Shown here one piece after another: positions 1-12,329 of a stretch of 64,000 nt of DNA (position 1 is its first letter; every line of letters begins with the position of its first letter). The stretch comes from Akebia trifoliata. Lineage: Eukaryota; Streptophyta; Magnoliopsida; Ranunculales; Lardizabalaceae. The stretch covers positions 20,663,884 through 20,727,883 of the forward strand of contig CM030706.1 in NCBI GenBank assembly GCA_017979445.1, in the 5' to 3' direction. The position numbers and the translations under genes were made by a program. The notes under the pieces are model-generated. The model saw only the letters and a program-made list of their open reading frames with translations. It was not told the origin of the DNA and did not search any database.

Positions 1-2460
1 AAGTGTGAGAAGGTACCTATGACCATGCATTGAGATAATTTGACTATGAGATTGAATAGTGTGGTGCATGTGAAACTAAACAAAAAAATACAAAAATTAA
101 TGCATACCTTTCAATAGGGTACATCCATCGATAATGTACTGGTCCAGCGATTCGTGCCTCGGCAGCCAAATGAACCGGTAAATGCACCATAACATCAAAG
201 AACGCTGGGGGAAAAACCCTCTCTAAGTGGCATAATGTTAGCACAATTCGAGACTGCAACCTTTCAAAGTCATCTACCCGTGCAACCTTAGAACACACTC
301 TCTAAAGAATGTGCACAACTCAATTAGGTTTGCGCTCACATGCATACCAATATACCTCGCAAGGCTATCGGGAGTAGTTGTTGCATCAACACATGACAAT
401 CATGACTCTTGAGTCCAGAAATCTTACGTTTTTGGGATGTCACATCGTGAAAATTTCGATGCAAACCATCTGATCTTACAATTCTTCAACACATTACAAA
501 AGTTCTCTTTTTCAATATTAGTCATTGTAAAACACGTGGAGGATAATATGTCTTATTTCCCATACTAACTGGATGAAGTTTATTTTGTATTTTCATTTCT
601 TGCAAGTCTAGACGAGCCTTCAAATTATCTTTTGTCTTTCCTTCGATGTTCAGCAAAATCCTAATGACATTATCACACACATTTTTCTCAATGTGCATGA
701 CATCCAAACTATGTCGCAACAGATTGTGTTTCCAATAAGGTAAGTCAAAGAAAATACTTTTCTTCTTCCAATTGTAAAAATCTCTCGCATCATCTTCTCG
801 TCCTCTCTTGCGACCTTTTGCAACTTTAGAAATCTTCCCGAATGTGATGTTTATGCCCTCTACTTGTTCCAAAACCTCATAACCAGATGGTGGGATTGGC
901 ATAATTCGATGTTCTCGTTCTCCATCGAAACATTTCTTATCAAATCTAAACCTATGGTCAATCGGCAGAAATCGACGGTGACCTAGGTAACAAAATTTTC
1001 TACCATGCTTCAAACGTCGAGAACAATTGTCCTTATTGCAACAAGGACAAGCAAGACGACCTTTGGTGCTCCATCCAGACAACATAGCGTATCCTGAAAA
1101 GTCGCTAATCGTCCATAATAGTGCAGCTTTCATTTGAAAGGTTTGATTGCTATGTGCGTCATATGTGTCTACGCCAAACTCCCTCAATTGTCTCAAATCA
1201 TCTATCAATTGTTGCAAATACACGTCGATATCATTGTCGGGTCCATAAGGACCTAGAATCAATAATGATAACATGAGATAAGGCTGTTTCATACACATCC
1301 ATGGTGGTAAGTTGTATACTGTTAGAATGACAGGCCAAGTACTATGAGAAATACTCATCGTCCTAAATGGATTAAAGCCATCGGTTGCCAACCCAAGTCT
1401 AACATTGCGACTGTCTAAAGAAAATGGTCGATGTTTAATGTCAAAATCTTTCCAAGCAAGAGAGTCAGCTGGATGCCTCAATGACCCATCTTTGGTACGA
1501 CTCTCGTCATGCCATCGCATGAATGCTGCGGTCTTCGATGACATGAATAACCTTTGAAGCCTTGGAACCAATGGAAAATAACGCAATATTTTAGCAGGAA
1601 TCTTTCTTTTTTTTTATCCTCAGATAAATGTTCTCATAATTCTCTTTATGTTCAACTTGCTGCCATCTCGAAGTACCACACACCTTGCATAATTCGTCAT
1701 TGGCTGTGTCCTTCCAATATAACATACAATCATTAGGGCACGCATCAATTTTATTGTAATTAAGTCCCAACTCCCTAATGATCTTCTTCGCATCATAAAA
1801 AGAGTTTGGCAACAACTCTCCCTCGGGTAATGCCTCCTTCAAAAGCGTAAGTAACATGTCAAAGGACTTGTTGCTCCATCCAGACAAACACTTTATGTGA
1901 TATAGTCGAACAATGAAAGAGAGCTTTGTGAACTTGGTACATCCGGGATACAACTCTCTATCTGCATCTTGAAGCAACCTAAAAAAATTTTCTACATCGG
2001 CATTGCGCCCTTGTGTAGGTTCACTTACTCCATCAGGTACATCATTGTCCACACCCAATATATCAAAAACATCGTGCAACATTCCATTCATATCAACACC
2101 ACCTGGAGTATCATCACATGAAATAGTGGATGTGGATGTGGAAGAAGTTTCCCCGTGATATTTCCATAATGTGTAATGCTCCATAATTCTATAAATGATG
2201 AGATGTTCCTAGACAACATCCCGTTTTAAGAGCTTAAAGTTGACACATTTCCTACATGCACATGGGATGAGGCCGGTTGATGTATTGGCAAATGCGAAGT
2301 CGAGGAATTTATCGACACCGTTTATATATTCGCTACTCACCCTACATTAGAAAATAATGTAAGGGAACTTTTAAAAACAAATCTCATTGAGTTATAAACA
2401 TTGACAATGGATCATAAGTAGTTAACTTTACCTCGACTTTTTCATTCAACTCTTATCCAT
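1..2460 (-). pseudogene. CACTA transposase (tnp2 family), multiply disrupted
   Basis: The order on the minus strand fits a CACTA TNP2 protein. A short first exon (2460-2432) starts MDKS. The next exon starts at 2341 and carries the transposase-associated domain (FLDFAFANTS, then a C-x-C-x2-C cluster at about 2240). The tnp2 transposase core follows at 2184-522 (SGWSTKGRLACPCCNKD, RHSLDVMHIEKNVCDN). A DUF4218 region lies at about 450-108 (SGLKSHDCHVLMQQLLP, GPVHYRWMYP). A GT donor at 107-106 and an AG acceptor at 18-17 join in frame to a further exon that runs off the window. Disruptions: TGA at the expected Trp in exon 1, TAG at 2211-2209, a frameshift in the poly-A run near 1600-1615, and further frameshifts and stops between 540 and 300. 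It therefore cannot encode a working transposase. Confidence 0.9.
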
Positions 2461-2833
2461 ATCTTCTTTCAACACCTAAATTAAAAAATTACTGTAAAAA
2501 AAATACTATAAAGACTGTAATAAATGTTAGGTTTTCTTTACAGTCTATTTGAACTGAGAGAAGATAAGAGAAAAGAAAAGAAAATATGCAATTTTCTTTT
2601 CCTTTCTCCTGTTTGAATTGTTCAGTGGGGAAAGAAAAGAAGAAAATTGGAGAGAAGAGAATGGAAAAAATGTCAAATTTGATTATCTCCAAAAGTGGAG
2701 ATACGATGAGAGAAGATAAAAGAATGAAATTTTACATTCCAAGTCTGTCCTCATTATTTTCAAAATTTCCAAAAATAGGTAATATTGGCAAGTTTGCTAT
2801 TATTACTTACATCTTAAGTAAACAAACATCCGA
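2461..2833. other. CACTA leader, noncoding
   Basis: Purine-rich and AT-rich sequence upstream of the transposase start. It contains GAGA/AAAG tracts (2556-2660). An open frame at 2586-3065 runs through it into the minisatellite, but it has no recognisable domain before the repeat. No separate gene is supported. Confidence 0.5.
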
Positions 2834-3061
2834 TAGGCCATCCGACAGGCCATTAACCAGGCCATTCGATAAGTCATTGGACAGGCCATTGGGCAGGCCA
2901 TCCAACAGGCCATTGGATAGGCCATGGGACAGGCCATTGGATAGGCCATCCAACAGACCATTGGGCAAGCCATCCAACAAGCCGTTGGGTAAGCCATCCA
3001 CCAAGCCATCCGACAGGACATTGGGCAGGCCATCCAATAGGCCATCCGACAGGCCATTGGG
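2834..3061. repeat. 12-bp minisatellite, 19 units, open in several frames
   Basis: Tandem 12-mers close to AGGCCATCCGAC or AGGCCATTGGGC run without a break for about 19 units. Because 12 is divisible by three, the array stays open in several frames. On the plus strand it reads as a DRPL/NRPS-type Arg-Pro tetrapeptide repeat, and on the minus strand as NGLLDGLP-type units. The plus-strand frame opens at 2586 and ends at 3065. I regard coding as unproven; an expanded tandem repeat in CACTA leader DNA explains it. Confidence 0.85.
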
Positions 3062-5380
3062 TTAATTTTGATAGCATAACCTAGCCAATCCATAATTGAT
3101 GAAGAAAAAAAATACATTTAAAATTTCTCTCTGCATCAAATCATAGGAAATTATCCATAAAAGAAAGAGGATCCAGATATTCATTATTAGTACAGTAATG
3201 ATTTCGATGGGTAACTTAGGATCGATCCTACAACCTAATTATTGTAATTCCACCCAATTAAGCTTTGGGAGATTCGAAATTCTGTAGTACTGTTTGAAAA
3301 TTCAAATTATTCACCTAAAATATTAAACTTTTTTTTTTCTATTTAGGTCCATATGGGAATCTGGGATTGAACCCAATCTCAGACTTCATGGTGTTGGAGC
3401 TCAAGACTCACTGGCTAAGATTACGTAGAATCATCCGAGGGGATCGAAAACCCATTCTTGTATTTCAATTTTATTCATAAATTCATAAAATAAAATGAAA
3501 ATCCATGATATAGTAACTAAAATTGAATCCAATTACAAATCAAAATCTTTAAAACAAAAGAAAACTTGAAACTTGAGGATTTTTTGGTAAGGTGGGATAT
3601 GCCAAAGCTAGCACTAATACAGATGATTCCCAATTCCATACATTAGGTACCCTCAAAAATAAAAATAAAAATAAAATCCATACCTAAAGCAATAGTAACA
3701 AACTATTATAATAGGGTCCATTTCTGATTACTTCTAATACTTTATCCCATCTAATTTAGGGTGGTAAAGTGAGATTAGAAAGATGACCAGAACTCAAACT
3801 ACAGCTTTGGTATGCAGATAAGTAATCAGCATCAACAACTAAAATAATAAGAATGAGAAAACTCACCTATTATAGTGCTCTTTCACTAAGAAAACGAGAT
3901 TGAGCATGACAGACCCTCCTACCAGAACATAAATGATTTCATATTTGCATTTCAAACTGGATGTTAAAAAGCTGAACCTCAAGAATAGGTTGTTCACATG
4001 CCACAAGTCTGACTACTTCAATACAACATCTATTTTTTAACCAAATACATCTTGTCAATTTGGTTTCTATGCAGATGCACCAAGGATAAAAGACATTTCC
4101 AAAGTATTTCAAGAAGAATAGAATACTATATTGTTGTATTTGTTTAGTAGCAAACCAAAGTGAGAGGAGATAAGAAATTGAAACTATGAACCTACAATAG
4201 TTAAAACCCAATTACAAGCAGACAACTGGGTGAAATATCATAGTAGACTACTATGGTGAAACATTGAATAGTTATGACTACTTGATCAAATGTCTAACAT
4301 CATGGTGAAAGTTGTAGATCAAAAGGAATACCTCAAGGCTTCAACCAAATACAATGATTCTTCAGTAGAGATTTTATATAGCCACCTTCCCCATGACTGC
4401 CCTATGGAAATCAACTCTGTTAAACCATCAGAGAAAAACTAAGATGAGGTTTTCATAGTTCAAAAATTTGGGCAAAAATTTCAATCACCCACACAAACTT
4501 GCAAGGAAAGTAGCATCTACGAGATTAAAGCTTACTGTCATCACCCTATCAGCATAAAGGGGCTATGCACTCCAAACTTATTTTTTAAGAGAACCAAATT
4601 ATTGGTTCTCAATGCAAGTTATTGGTGCAGCAGTTGAGAAAACACATTACTTGTTAGAAGAATACATAATAATGTTGCCATCTATCACAATATTGCAATT
4701 TGAAAGGCGCAATAAGGCCCCATTCAGAATTTAGCTCGACCCTATTGAAGAAGTAATTTCAGTGCACTTAAAATGGAAGTAGAAATCACATAAATCCAAA
4801 AACATATATAGATCAGATTGCTACATTTTATTTAAATACATGAAGAAAAGATATAAATCCAATTAAAAGAAGATCATCTTCTATATATTTTTATTTATTT
4901 ATTGAGAGAAAAAAAAAACTTCTGAAATCTAAAATTCTAAAATTTCAACAAGTACATTAAAAAAAACATGAATAACAAAAAATAATTAACAACAAAAAAA
5001 AAATCAGGGTTTAACAAATCACAATTAGCAGAAAAATTCCAAATAAGAAATCGTTGGAAGTCTAGGGTTTCAATCCATGGATGAAGGATCGGATTGCAGA
5101 GTATCAATTGCAAAAAAAATTTAAATCGAAACATCAGAGAAAAAGAGAGAGAGAGAGAGAATGTGTGAGCTTACCAGTTGTTTCACTCTAGCTTGTCGAA
5201 GTAATCTCACAAGCCCCAACAAACAGCAAGAAAACGAGAGAGAGAGAGTGACAGACAGAGACGAAGGAACGAGAGGGAAATGAGAGGGAAGACAGAATTG
5301 GTTTTTCGCACGCACTTCTTTAGCAAATTAATTTATTTTTTCGTCGCGCGGTGAAGAGGATTTACAAACGGATTGTGTTT
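3062..5380. other. CACTA internal noncoding stretch
   Basis: About 2.3 kb without a recognisable gene. The small frames here lack domains and codon bias. At 5120-5320 there are GA-rich tracts (GAGAGAGAGA at 5145-5160 and 5238-5250), possibly a transcript leader region for the minus-strand transposase. That role is inference only. Confidence 0.4.
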
Positions 5381-5540
5381 TTTCGCTGCCCTTTTTGTGC
5401 CTTATAGCTGCGGATAAATTAAACCGTTGCTAAAAAACGATTATTTTTCAGATAAATCGAGTGGAGTGTGTGCCTTGTAACGGCGGATAAATTCATCCGC
5501 TGCAATAAAACCATTTTTGTTCCTTTTACAAACGGAATTA
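5381..5540. repeat. Internal block of CACTA subterminal motifs
   Basis: Degenerate copies of the subterminal unit (GCGGATAAATT followed by an A/T spacer and CCGTTGC or CCGCTGC) occur at about 5385-5440, 5480-5510 and 5525-5550. They resemble the block next to the terminus at 7140-7541 but sit 2 kb further in. This suggests duplication of the terminal region or a nested CACTA end. Confidence 0.6.
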
Positions 5541-5554
5541 ATTTTCCGCTGCTA

Positions 5555-5879
5555 TTTATACTAATAAAAAAATATTTTTAAAATAATAATTATTAAAAAT
5601 ATTATTTTTAAACTAATTACTTAAAAAGAAAACATAATAAAATTGGATTTATGTAAGACTACCATCGGATAGTGCTATATCCGAATTCGAATCCGATCGA
5701 ATATCACTAACCAAGATTTTTTGAAAAAAAAAGTCTTAATAACAAATAAACTTTAATTTTTGAAAAAAAAATGATAAAAAATTTGAATAAAACATCAACT
5801 AGTTTTACATCAATTTGAAGAAATTGATTTTCAAAAGCTAAATTAATATTATTTTGATTGAGCTAGGTTGAAGCCACCA

Positions 5880-5924
<45 letters not shown>

Positions 5925-7130
5925 GGGGGGAAGTACCTACCTTGATGCTCGTTGGCCGAAGAAGAGGATGGCTACGGAGCTCACACAGTCAAAATGACGA
6001 AACCCACACTGGTTTTTGCGTTTGAGATTGGAGAGAGAAGATACATTGTTAAATTTAGTTGTGTAACATGAATACACAAGCAGATATATAAGTACAAAAT
6101 AAGTTTTGTTGTGTTACATGCATACATAACACACATATTTAAATCAGAATAGATATTATTGAATTGGATTTCGTAACATTTGAATTCGTATCCGAAACTC
6201 ATTCGAATGTTAAAATAACATCCGAATGTTAAAATAACATCCGAATCCAAATTTGATATCCAAAAATTTTGGATAATATTCGATTTTCCAAATTCGAATT
6301 TGGATTTGGATTTCGGCTATCCATTGACACCCCTAGATTTATGTTATTTAATTTATTTATAAGAGACGTGTCTACTAATAAATAAATAAAAAATTTAAAT
6401 AATAATTATTAAATATTTTAAAAACTAAATAAAAAATGATATTTAAATTAATATTTTTAAAAGAAAACGTAAAAAATTATTAATAAATTTTTTTATTATT
6501 AAAAATATTATTTTTAAACTAATTATTTGAAAAGAAAGCATAAGAAAAATGGATTTACGTTATTTAATTTACAAGAAATAATTGTATTTGAAGTACTAAT
6601 AAATTTTTTTAAAATAATAGTTAATAAATATTATTTTTAAACTAATTATTTGAAAAGAAAACGTAAGAAGAATGGATACAAGAGACATGTCTTTTTGAAG
6701 TACTAATAAAAAAATATTTTTTAAATAATAATGATTAAAAATATTATTTTTAAACTAATTTTTAAAAAAATTATAAGAGAAACTTATCCATTTGAATCGA
6801 AATAAAAAAAGATTTCTTAATAATAATAATAATTATTAAAAAATATATTTTTAAATTAATTTTTAAAGAGAAAAACGAAAACGTAGGGTAGACATATCCG
6901 CTTGAATCAAAATTTTTAAAAAAAATGTTAATAATAATTATTAAAATAAAAAAAATGTATATTCGCTTATTATTAAAATTAATAATATTTTTTTAAACGT
7001 AAGAAAAATTTGTGAAACATTATAAGAACAGATGTATCCGCTTGAATCAAAATAAAAAAGAGATTTGTTACAGATTAATTATTTAAAAAAAATATTTCAA
7101 TTAATTTTTTAAAAAGAAAATCTAAAAAAA
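5555..7130. repeat. AT-rich degenerate tandem repeats
   Basis: A unit centred on TATTATTTTTAAACTAATTA recurs at about 5600, 6500, 6630, 6740 and 6850. Each copy is followed by a run like AAAAGAAAACGTAAGA. No gene is visible. At 5880-6350 a segment containing the GT/GA microsatellite and palindromic ATCCGAAT motifs interrupts the array. Confidence 0.65.
5880..5930. repeat. Compound (GT)n(GA)n microsatellite
   Basis: About 11 GT dinucleotides run directly into about 11 GA dinucleotides and then a short G tract. Confidence 0.95.
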
Positions 7131-7139
7131 TTAATTTCC

Positions 7140-7541
7140 TTGGGGGCGGATACAACTAGCCGCTGCAAAAATACATTTCAATGTGCTTCCTATAGTGGCG
7201 GATAAAATATCCGCTGCCAAAAACCTTTTTTAATAAGTGTGGTCCCCTATGGTGGCGGATACAACTATCCGTTGCAAAAAAAAAAAAACATTTAAATGTG
7301 CTCCCTATAGTAGCGGATATCAATATCCGCTGCAAAAAACGTTATTTCTTCGAATGTGTATCACATGTAGCGGCGAATACAATCATCCGCTGCAATAAAA
7401 CATTTCAGTGTTTTCTTCCTTCCGAAATGTGTCTCTTTTAGCAGCGGATTAGTATATCCGCTGCAAAAAACATATCATACAGCAGCGGAAATATTGATCC
7501 GCCGCTATAAACCGTCGCTATACACCAAAAATGTTGTAGTG
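7140..7541 (-). repeat. CACTA subterminal repeats and 5' terminal inverted repeat
   Basis: At least seven units of a roughly 50-80 bp subterminal repeat are present. Each has a small palindrome of the form GCGGATA-n-TATCCGC followed by TGCAAAAA. The array ends at 7541 with the CACTA terminus on the minus strand. Dense subterminal repeats of this kind bind the element's TnpA-like protein in known CACTA elements; here the binding role is inferred. Confidence 0.85.
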
Positions 7542-8517
7542 TTGCCTTTTGGATCCGTTGAGTGAACTTCTTCATTTTTTAAACCTTATAAAAACTGAAA
7601 CAAATAATATTTAAAAAAAAAAATTACCAAACATATTATGTCGAACCATATCTATCGAATTTGGAAAATTAATGTCGACCTATATACTACGTGAAAATTG
7701 GAAAATTTGACAAGAAAATTTTATGGGCCAAAGCCAACAAATTTTAGAAACCAAATTTCAACAACTCAAGGTTGTTGAAAACTTTTATGTTCATAGATTT
7801 GATGGCTTAGAGTTATTGAATTTCTCTTATTCTCCATTAATTTGAAGATTTCGACTTGTAAAAAAAAAAAAAAAAAATTCGACAATGAGAAAATTAACAC
7901 CTTGGTCCGTTAAATATGGACTTTTTTTTGTGTTGTGATATAAATCGTCATATAGCAAAACATGGCGTTCACGATCAGTTGACATGTATCTACAATTATC
8001 GACCTTTCAGGTTGACATATTCATCAACAAAACTCATTTTTGCCTAGAAAAAACACATTATAATGATGTTTAAACACATTCTGAAGATGATAAATATACA
8101 AAAACTTATACATTACAGTTCAAGATCTAAGTTTTCTACAATAATAAAAAAAATCCCTGATTTTTCTACAATTAGAAAAAATCCCGGCTGAAGTTGATGA
8201 AGTTGTCTATGAAAGACGATGACGTTGTGATGAAGAATTTCAATCATAACTAATGAAAACATATTTGATTGATACATATACTATATGTGGATATTAATAA
8301 ATTATGGGTGTGCAACTACTACGTGAGTGTAGATATCTCAAAAGGTGGGTGCAATTATTCTCATCCTTCATTCAAACTTTTAGAACTTTTGAAAGTCAAA
8401 ACCATAAGCCTCCAACAATTATGACCTATACTCGGTCATCAAGGTGTTTTTAAAATAGATTTTTTTATATTAATAGATCACCTAATTCTGACATGTGTAT
8501 ATTTCCAACAACTATCA
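7542..8517. other. Intergenic, nothing recognised
   Basis: AT-rich sequence with homopolymer A runs (7858-7877). No open frame with a recognisable domain was found. Confidence 0.5.
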
Positions 8518-8854
8518 ATGATATACAGGGCTGACCACTTAGGTAATTGCCTAAGACCCCACATCAGCGGAGGGCCCGTCCAAAAATATATTTTTCGATT
8601 TGATTCTTTCAATGATAAAATACAATGTCTACATGGCATTTTTTGATGTAGATTAAGTACTTTGAGCTGCGTATCATGTAGAAAATGATTTTATTAGGAG
8701 TCCAATGCCTTTTAAACTCCTATCAAAAAGTGCCACACAGGTTTTATTAAGAGTCCAATGTTTCTTAAACTCCTACCAAAGGTTTATGGATCCCAATTCT
8801 CAATAATTGAAGGACAGAAAGCATTTTTAAAAAAAAAATATATATATATATATA

Positions 8855-9237
8855 GGGTCCCGTTCGCCACCCTTAGTTTTACCACACACTTTAACAAACG
8901 CGTTTTGTCTTACATGGGTTAGAAGTTTCGGAATGAGCTGATTTTTGGTGAGGATGATCTCTATGGTGAGGAGATCATCCTCACCAAAAATCAGCTCATT
9001 CCAAAACTTCTAACCCCATCATCAAAATGATTTACAAAAAATGGACGGTCCACGATTTTTCAACGTGTAAACATGGGGCTAAACATTTCGGAATGGGCTG
9101 ATTTTTGGGGAGGATGATCTTCTAATCATAGAGATCATCCTCACCAAAAATCAGCTCATTCCAAAACTTCTAACCAATGTAGGACAAAAAACGTTTGTTA
9201 AAGTGTGTGGTAAAACTTAGGGTGCTGAACATTTCCC
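8855..9237. mobile_element. MITE-like foldback element nested in the hAT element
   Basis: The ends are inverted repeats: GTTCGCCACCCTTAG at 8862 pairs with CTTAGGGTGCTGAAC ending at 9230. Inside are two further hairpins built from the same arm, whose core is GGTGAGGATGATCT opposite AGATCATCCTCACC. These lie at 8930-9010 and 9070-9175. TA-rich tracts flank both sides, consistent with TA-targeted insertion, but the exact TSD cannot be resolved in the microsatellite. Confidence 0.75.
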
Positions 9238-9246
9238 AATATATAT

Positions 9247-9339
<93 letters not shown>
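9238..9339. repeat. (TA)n microsatellite, about 100 bp
   Basis: A nearly pure TA run with one AATA interruption near 9257. The YIYIYI frames on both strands are artefacts of the repeat. Confidence 0.97.
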
Positions 9340-9340
<1 letters not shown>

Positions 9341-10448
9341 TTCTTGTACAATTAAGTTGAGAACACCCTCCCCATATAATAAGTTTCCAAATTCTTTTTT
9401 TACCATATCTTAGATCATATTAAAAATTAGAGTGTGACTAGCCTTACCTATTCATTAAGATTTCAACTCTTACTAAGGGTGTCGAGCATACCATTTGGCA
9501 TAGAAAAACATGATTTTATGCTACATGGTTGTAGAGGACAAAATCCATTAGTTTTGAAAAAAAAAATTATAATTTTTCATCGTTAAATTTTAATTCTAAA
9601 TTTAAAAGTTCTGTGAAAGTTTGGTAGCCATCCATTATCAAAACCTAGGATCAAGTCCTAATTTTACTTTTTTCATGAAATCAAGAGTGCTTTATTGTTG
9701 GATTGCAAATTTGATAATCAATTTGAGCTCAGGAACCTTATTAAGAATTAAAATCTTACTAATTTAGTAAGGATTATGATTTTCTAAGAATTGGTAGTTT
9801 CAAAACATAAAAAATTCTCAATGCCTAGGTTGAGACTTCAAGATTTGTTTTTATTAGTTTTAAAAAAAGGTTGTTTTAAGCCCTCTCCCCTTGTACATTA
9901 AAAGCTAAAATAAAATGAAAATAAAATAAAAAAAATAGCTCCGAAATCCCACACACGTTGTAGGTCTACAAAATTTATTAAAATAATTTTTGTTATTTTC
10001 ATATAATTTATTCTTTCTCAAGTTTTCAACACATTTCACTTACCCTATTACTACCATCTTCTCTCCCACACATACATAATCTTTCTTTATAAATACCTTA
10101 ATAATTTAATTTGTAGCATCGAAGCATAAGTAGGACATTTTTATTAAGGTAAATTTAATATTTGGATTAACTAAAGTATTAAATTGATCTTTCTCTCTCC
10201 ATCATTATTATTCTTTTATCTATTTATTCTCATTTGAAAAGCACATAATTATTTAATTATTTATTTTTGAATTGTCAAAGGAAGACATTATTAATCCTAT
10301 TTTGGATTTGATTTGATTTTTTCATGTTTTTAGGTGGATTAACCTTATTGTTTATTGAAAATGATTTGCTCTTTAATAAATAAAAAATAAAAGAACTTTA
10401 AATAAAAAAAATTATTATATAATTAATCAATTGATATTATTTATATTA

Positions 10449-10560
10449 GAGAGTTATTATTCCCACACCAAATTTTACTAATGCCACACCAATTATGTAC
10501 AAAATTCACATAAGAATCGGTGTGGCATTAGTAAAAGTTGGTGTAGCAATAACAGCCCTC
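10449..10560. mobile_element. Short MITE (112 bp) with TATATTA duplication
   Basis: The inverted arms are the left TTACTAATGCCACACC and the right GGTGTGGCATTAGTAA, separated by about 25 bp. The 7-mer TATATTA occurs immediately outside both ends (10442-10448 and 10561-10567). No coding capacity. It lies within the right part of the hAT-like element. Confidence 0.75.
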
Positions 10561-10647
10561 TATATTAATGTATTAAATATTAAAAAGACCTCCTTCAGAG
10601 TTTTCGTCCTAGGCATCAACTTGCATGGAGCCGGTCCTGATGATATA

Positions 10648-12073
10648 TAGTCGCTTGTGTACCTACTTTATCTTAAATTACAGCTTTGAAAATGTGTTAT
10701 TTAATTAAGTCCAATAAACAGTGTGTATTGCGCTCTTAAGAAATATATTCCTCTTAATGAATTGTTTTAACCAATGAGATTGTGCCATGTGTACTGCAAA
10801 AAGGAGATTGACTGCGCAAGTTTCCATTTTTCTCTATATAATAATTTAAAAATTAAGGAACATTTTCCTTACTGCTTTTATATTATTTATCATCATTTTT
10901 ATTTCGCCATCAGACTATAAAATTAAAAAATAGAAACATGTCACATCCCACAATTAAAACCTTCATTTGACTTAAAGGTTCGATTTAAGGGGGATGAATA
11001 GCAATTAAAAATCATTGATTAATGTCAACTAATGTTTGAGAAAAAAAAAAAAAAAAAGATATAAGAACCTTGATTAAGCTGAGGATTGCTATGACATCAA
11101 TAATCCCAACTGCCATTTTTAGTAATCATTAAATATAATGATTGGTGAAAACGATAAGGTGAGCATTATAATGGTATTTTCTATGATTATATGGCAATCA
11201 CTACTTTATTTTACAGATAATTAGATTATTTCTTTAAATATAATGTATTATATATATATTTTTTATTATGAAAATTAGATTTTCCAACAATTTTTTTTCA
11301 CTTTAGGCTCAACCAACATTTGTAACTTTCTTTAAAAAAAAAAATAATAAATAAATATTGGACTGGGAGAAAACTTTTCGAGATTCCAAATGTTTTATCC
11401 CCATAGACAAATAGTATTTTGAGCCGTTCTATATTATATTGACTTCCTGCCACACTATTGTGCCGTCGTAATGGCATCTGAAAGCATTTATGGCTCCACA
11501 CCTCCACATTAGCATAGCTTTGTAGGAAGTCCGTTTAATATTTTTCTTAATACTATTTCTTAAAGTTAATTATAGACAACATGTGTTTTTTTTGTCTTCT
11601 TCCTTGCAAATTAACTGTCAATGCAATGGAAAGTCCTACCATTTGCTTTGAATATTAGGTGACGCTGAAAAAAAAAATAAATAATGAGTAATGATTTTCT
11701 GACTCCCCCACCATGTGTCATACTCAAAATACTCTTTTGATGTGCTGTTCTATGGCGTTGCAACGTCAGTCACGTACCATCAACATTCTCAAACCCTGTG
11801 CATTCATCATTATTATAAAAAAAAATTGCTACCAAAAAATATTGTACCGAATATCTTACAAGGTCAGTTCCAATCTCAAGAAAATTCATATTTTTCTCTT
11901 ATCTCAATTGTCTATTCGACAGAAAACATCAATCACGATTAAGGTTAGTGTTGAGTTTAGTTCCACATGGGGCTTATTGCCTCATCTCTCCTTATAAACT
12001 CTTCGACTCTCAACCCATTTTCAATTGATTTTGAGTTGGGTTAGTGTTTTTCAATTAATTAAATTCTAAATAT
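10648..12073. other. Intergenic, nothing recognised
   Basis: AT-rich. Small open frames at 11298-11507 and 11713-11997 have no domain, and the second is read in overlapping frames, as expected of chance. Confidence 0.5.
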
Positions 12074-12076
12074 CTA

Positions 12077-12290
12077 GGGGGCGATTGATTCAGCTTCTTA
12101 AAACTGCTGTCAGCTTCTGCTGTCTGAATCTGCTGTCTGATTCTGCTGTCAAAATCTGAAAAGCTGAAAAACTTGTTTGATAGAGCTTTTTAAAACTGCT
12201 GTGCTGTTGACTAGAATCTGACTGTGGACTGTTTGATACAGCTTCTAAAATCTGCTGTAGTAGGGTAAAATGACCAGAATGCCCTTAAGG
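12077..12290. repeat. Harbinger-like terminus with CTGCTGT subterminal repeats
   Basis: The putative TIR is followed by repeated CTGCTGTC/CTGCTGTG units (at about 12103, 12117, 12129, 12143, 12198 and 12253) and two GTTTGATA motifs. Clustered short direct repeats next to the TIR are typical of transposase-binding ends. Confidence 0.6.
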
Positions 12291-12329
12291 TTGATAATGC
12301 AACCAGAATGCATAAAAATTGCCAGAATA

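Larger units (their letters stand above)
1..7541 (-). mobile_element. CACTA (En/Spm) DNA transposon, 5' portion; 3' end beyond the window
   Basis: The element reads leftward. Its 5' terminus is at 7541, where the minus strand begins CACTACAACATTTTTGGTGT, the hallmark CACTA end. Inside that end are many GCGGATA/TATCCGC subterminal motifs. A tnp2-type transposase pseudogene lies at 1-2460. The other terminus is left of the window, so the TIR pairing and the 3-bp target duplication (TTG at 7542-7544 on this side) cannot be checked. The stretch between the transposase start (2460) and the terminus is unusually long, about 5 kb. It holds a minisatellite, AT-rich tandem repeats, microsatellites and a second block of subterminal-like motifs at 5381-5540. 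Confidence 0.85.
8526..10639. mobile_element. hAT-like non-autonomous transposon with 8-bp TSD
   Basis: An exact 8-bp duplication ATGATATA flanks the element (8518-8525 and 10640-10647). The ends are imperfect inverted repeats: left CAGGGCTGACC, right (reverse complement) CAGGACCGGC. An 8-bp TSD with CAGGG-type ends is diagnostic of the hAT superfamily. The left subterminal sequence (TTGCCTAAGACCCC, then AGGGCCCGTCC) resembles ends of plant hAT elements with zinc-finger/MYM transposases. No transposase ORF is present in the 2.1 kb. Two MITEs and a long TA tract lie inside it. Confidence 0.85.

Noticed and set aside
2586..2833. Host gene start upstream of the Arg-Pro repeat
   Set aside because: Lys-rich low-complexity residues, no domain, and a location within CACTA leader DNA.
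9170..9413. Open frames rich in Tyr-Ile repeats on both strands
   Set aside because: They are translations of the TA microsatellite.
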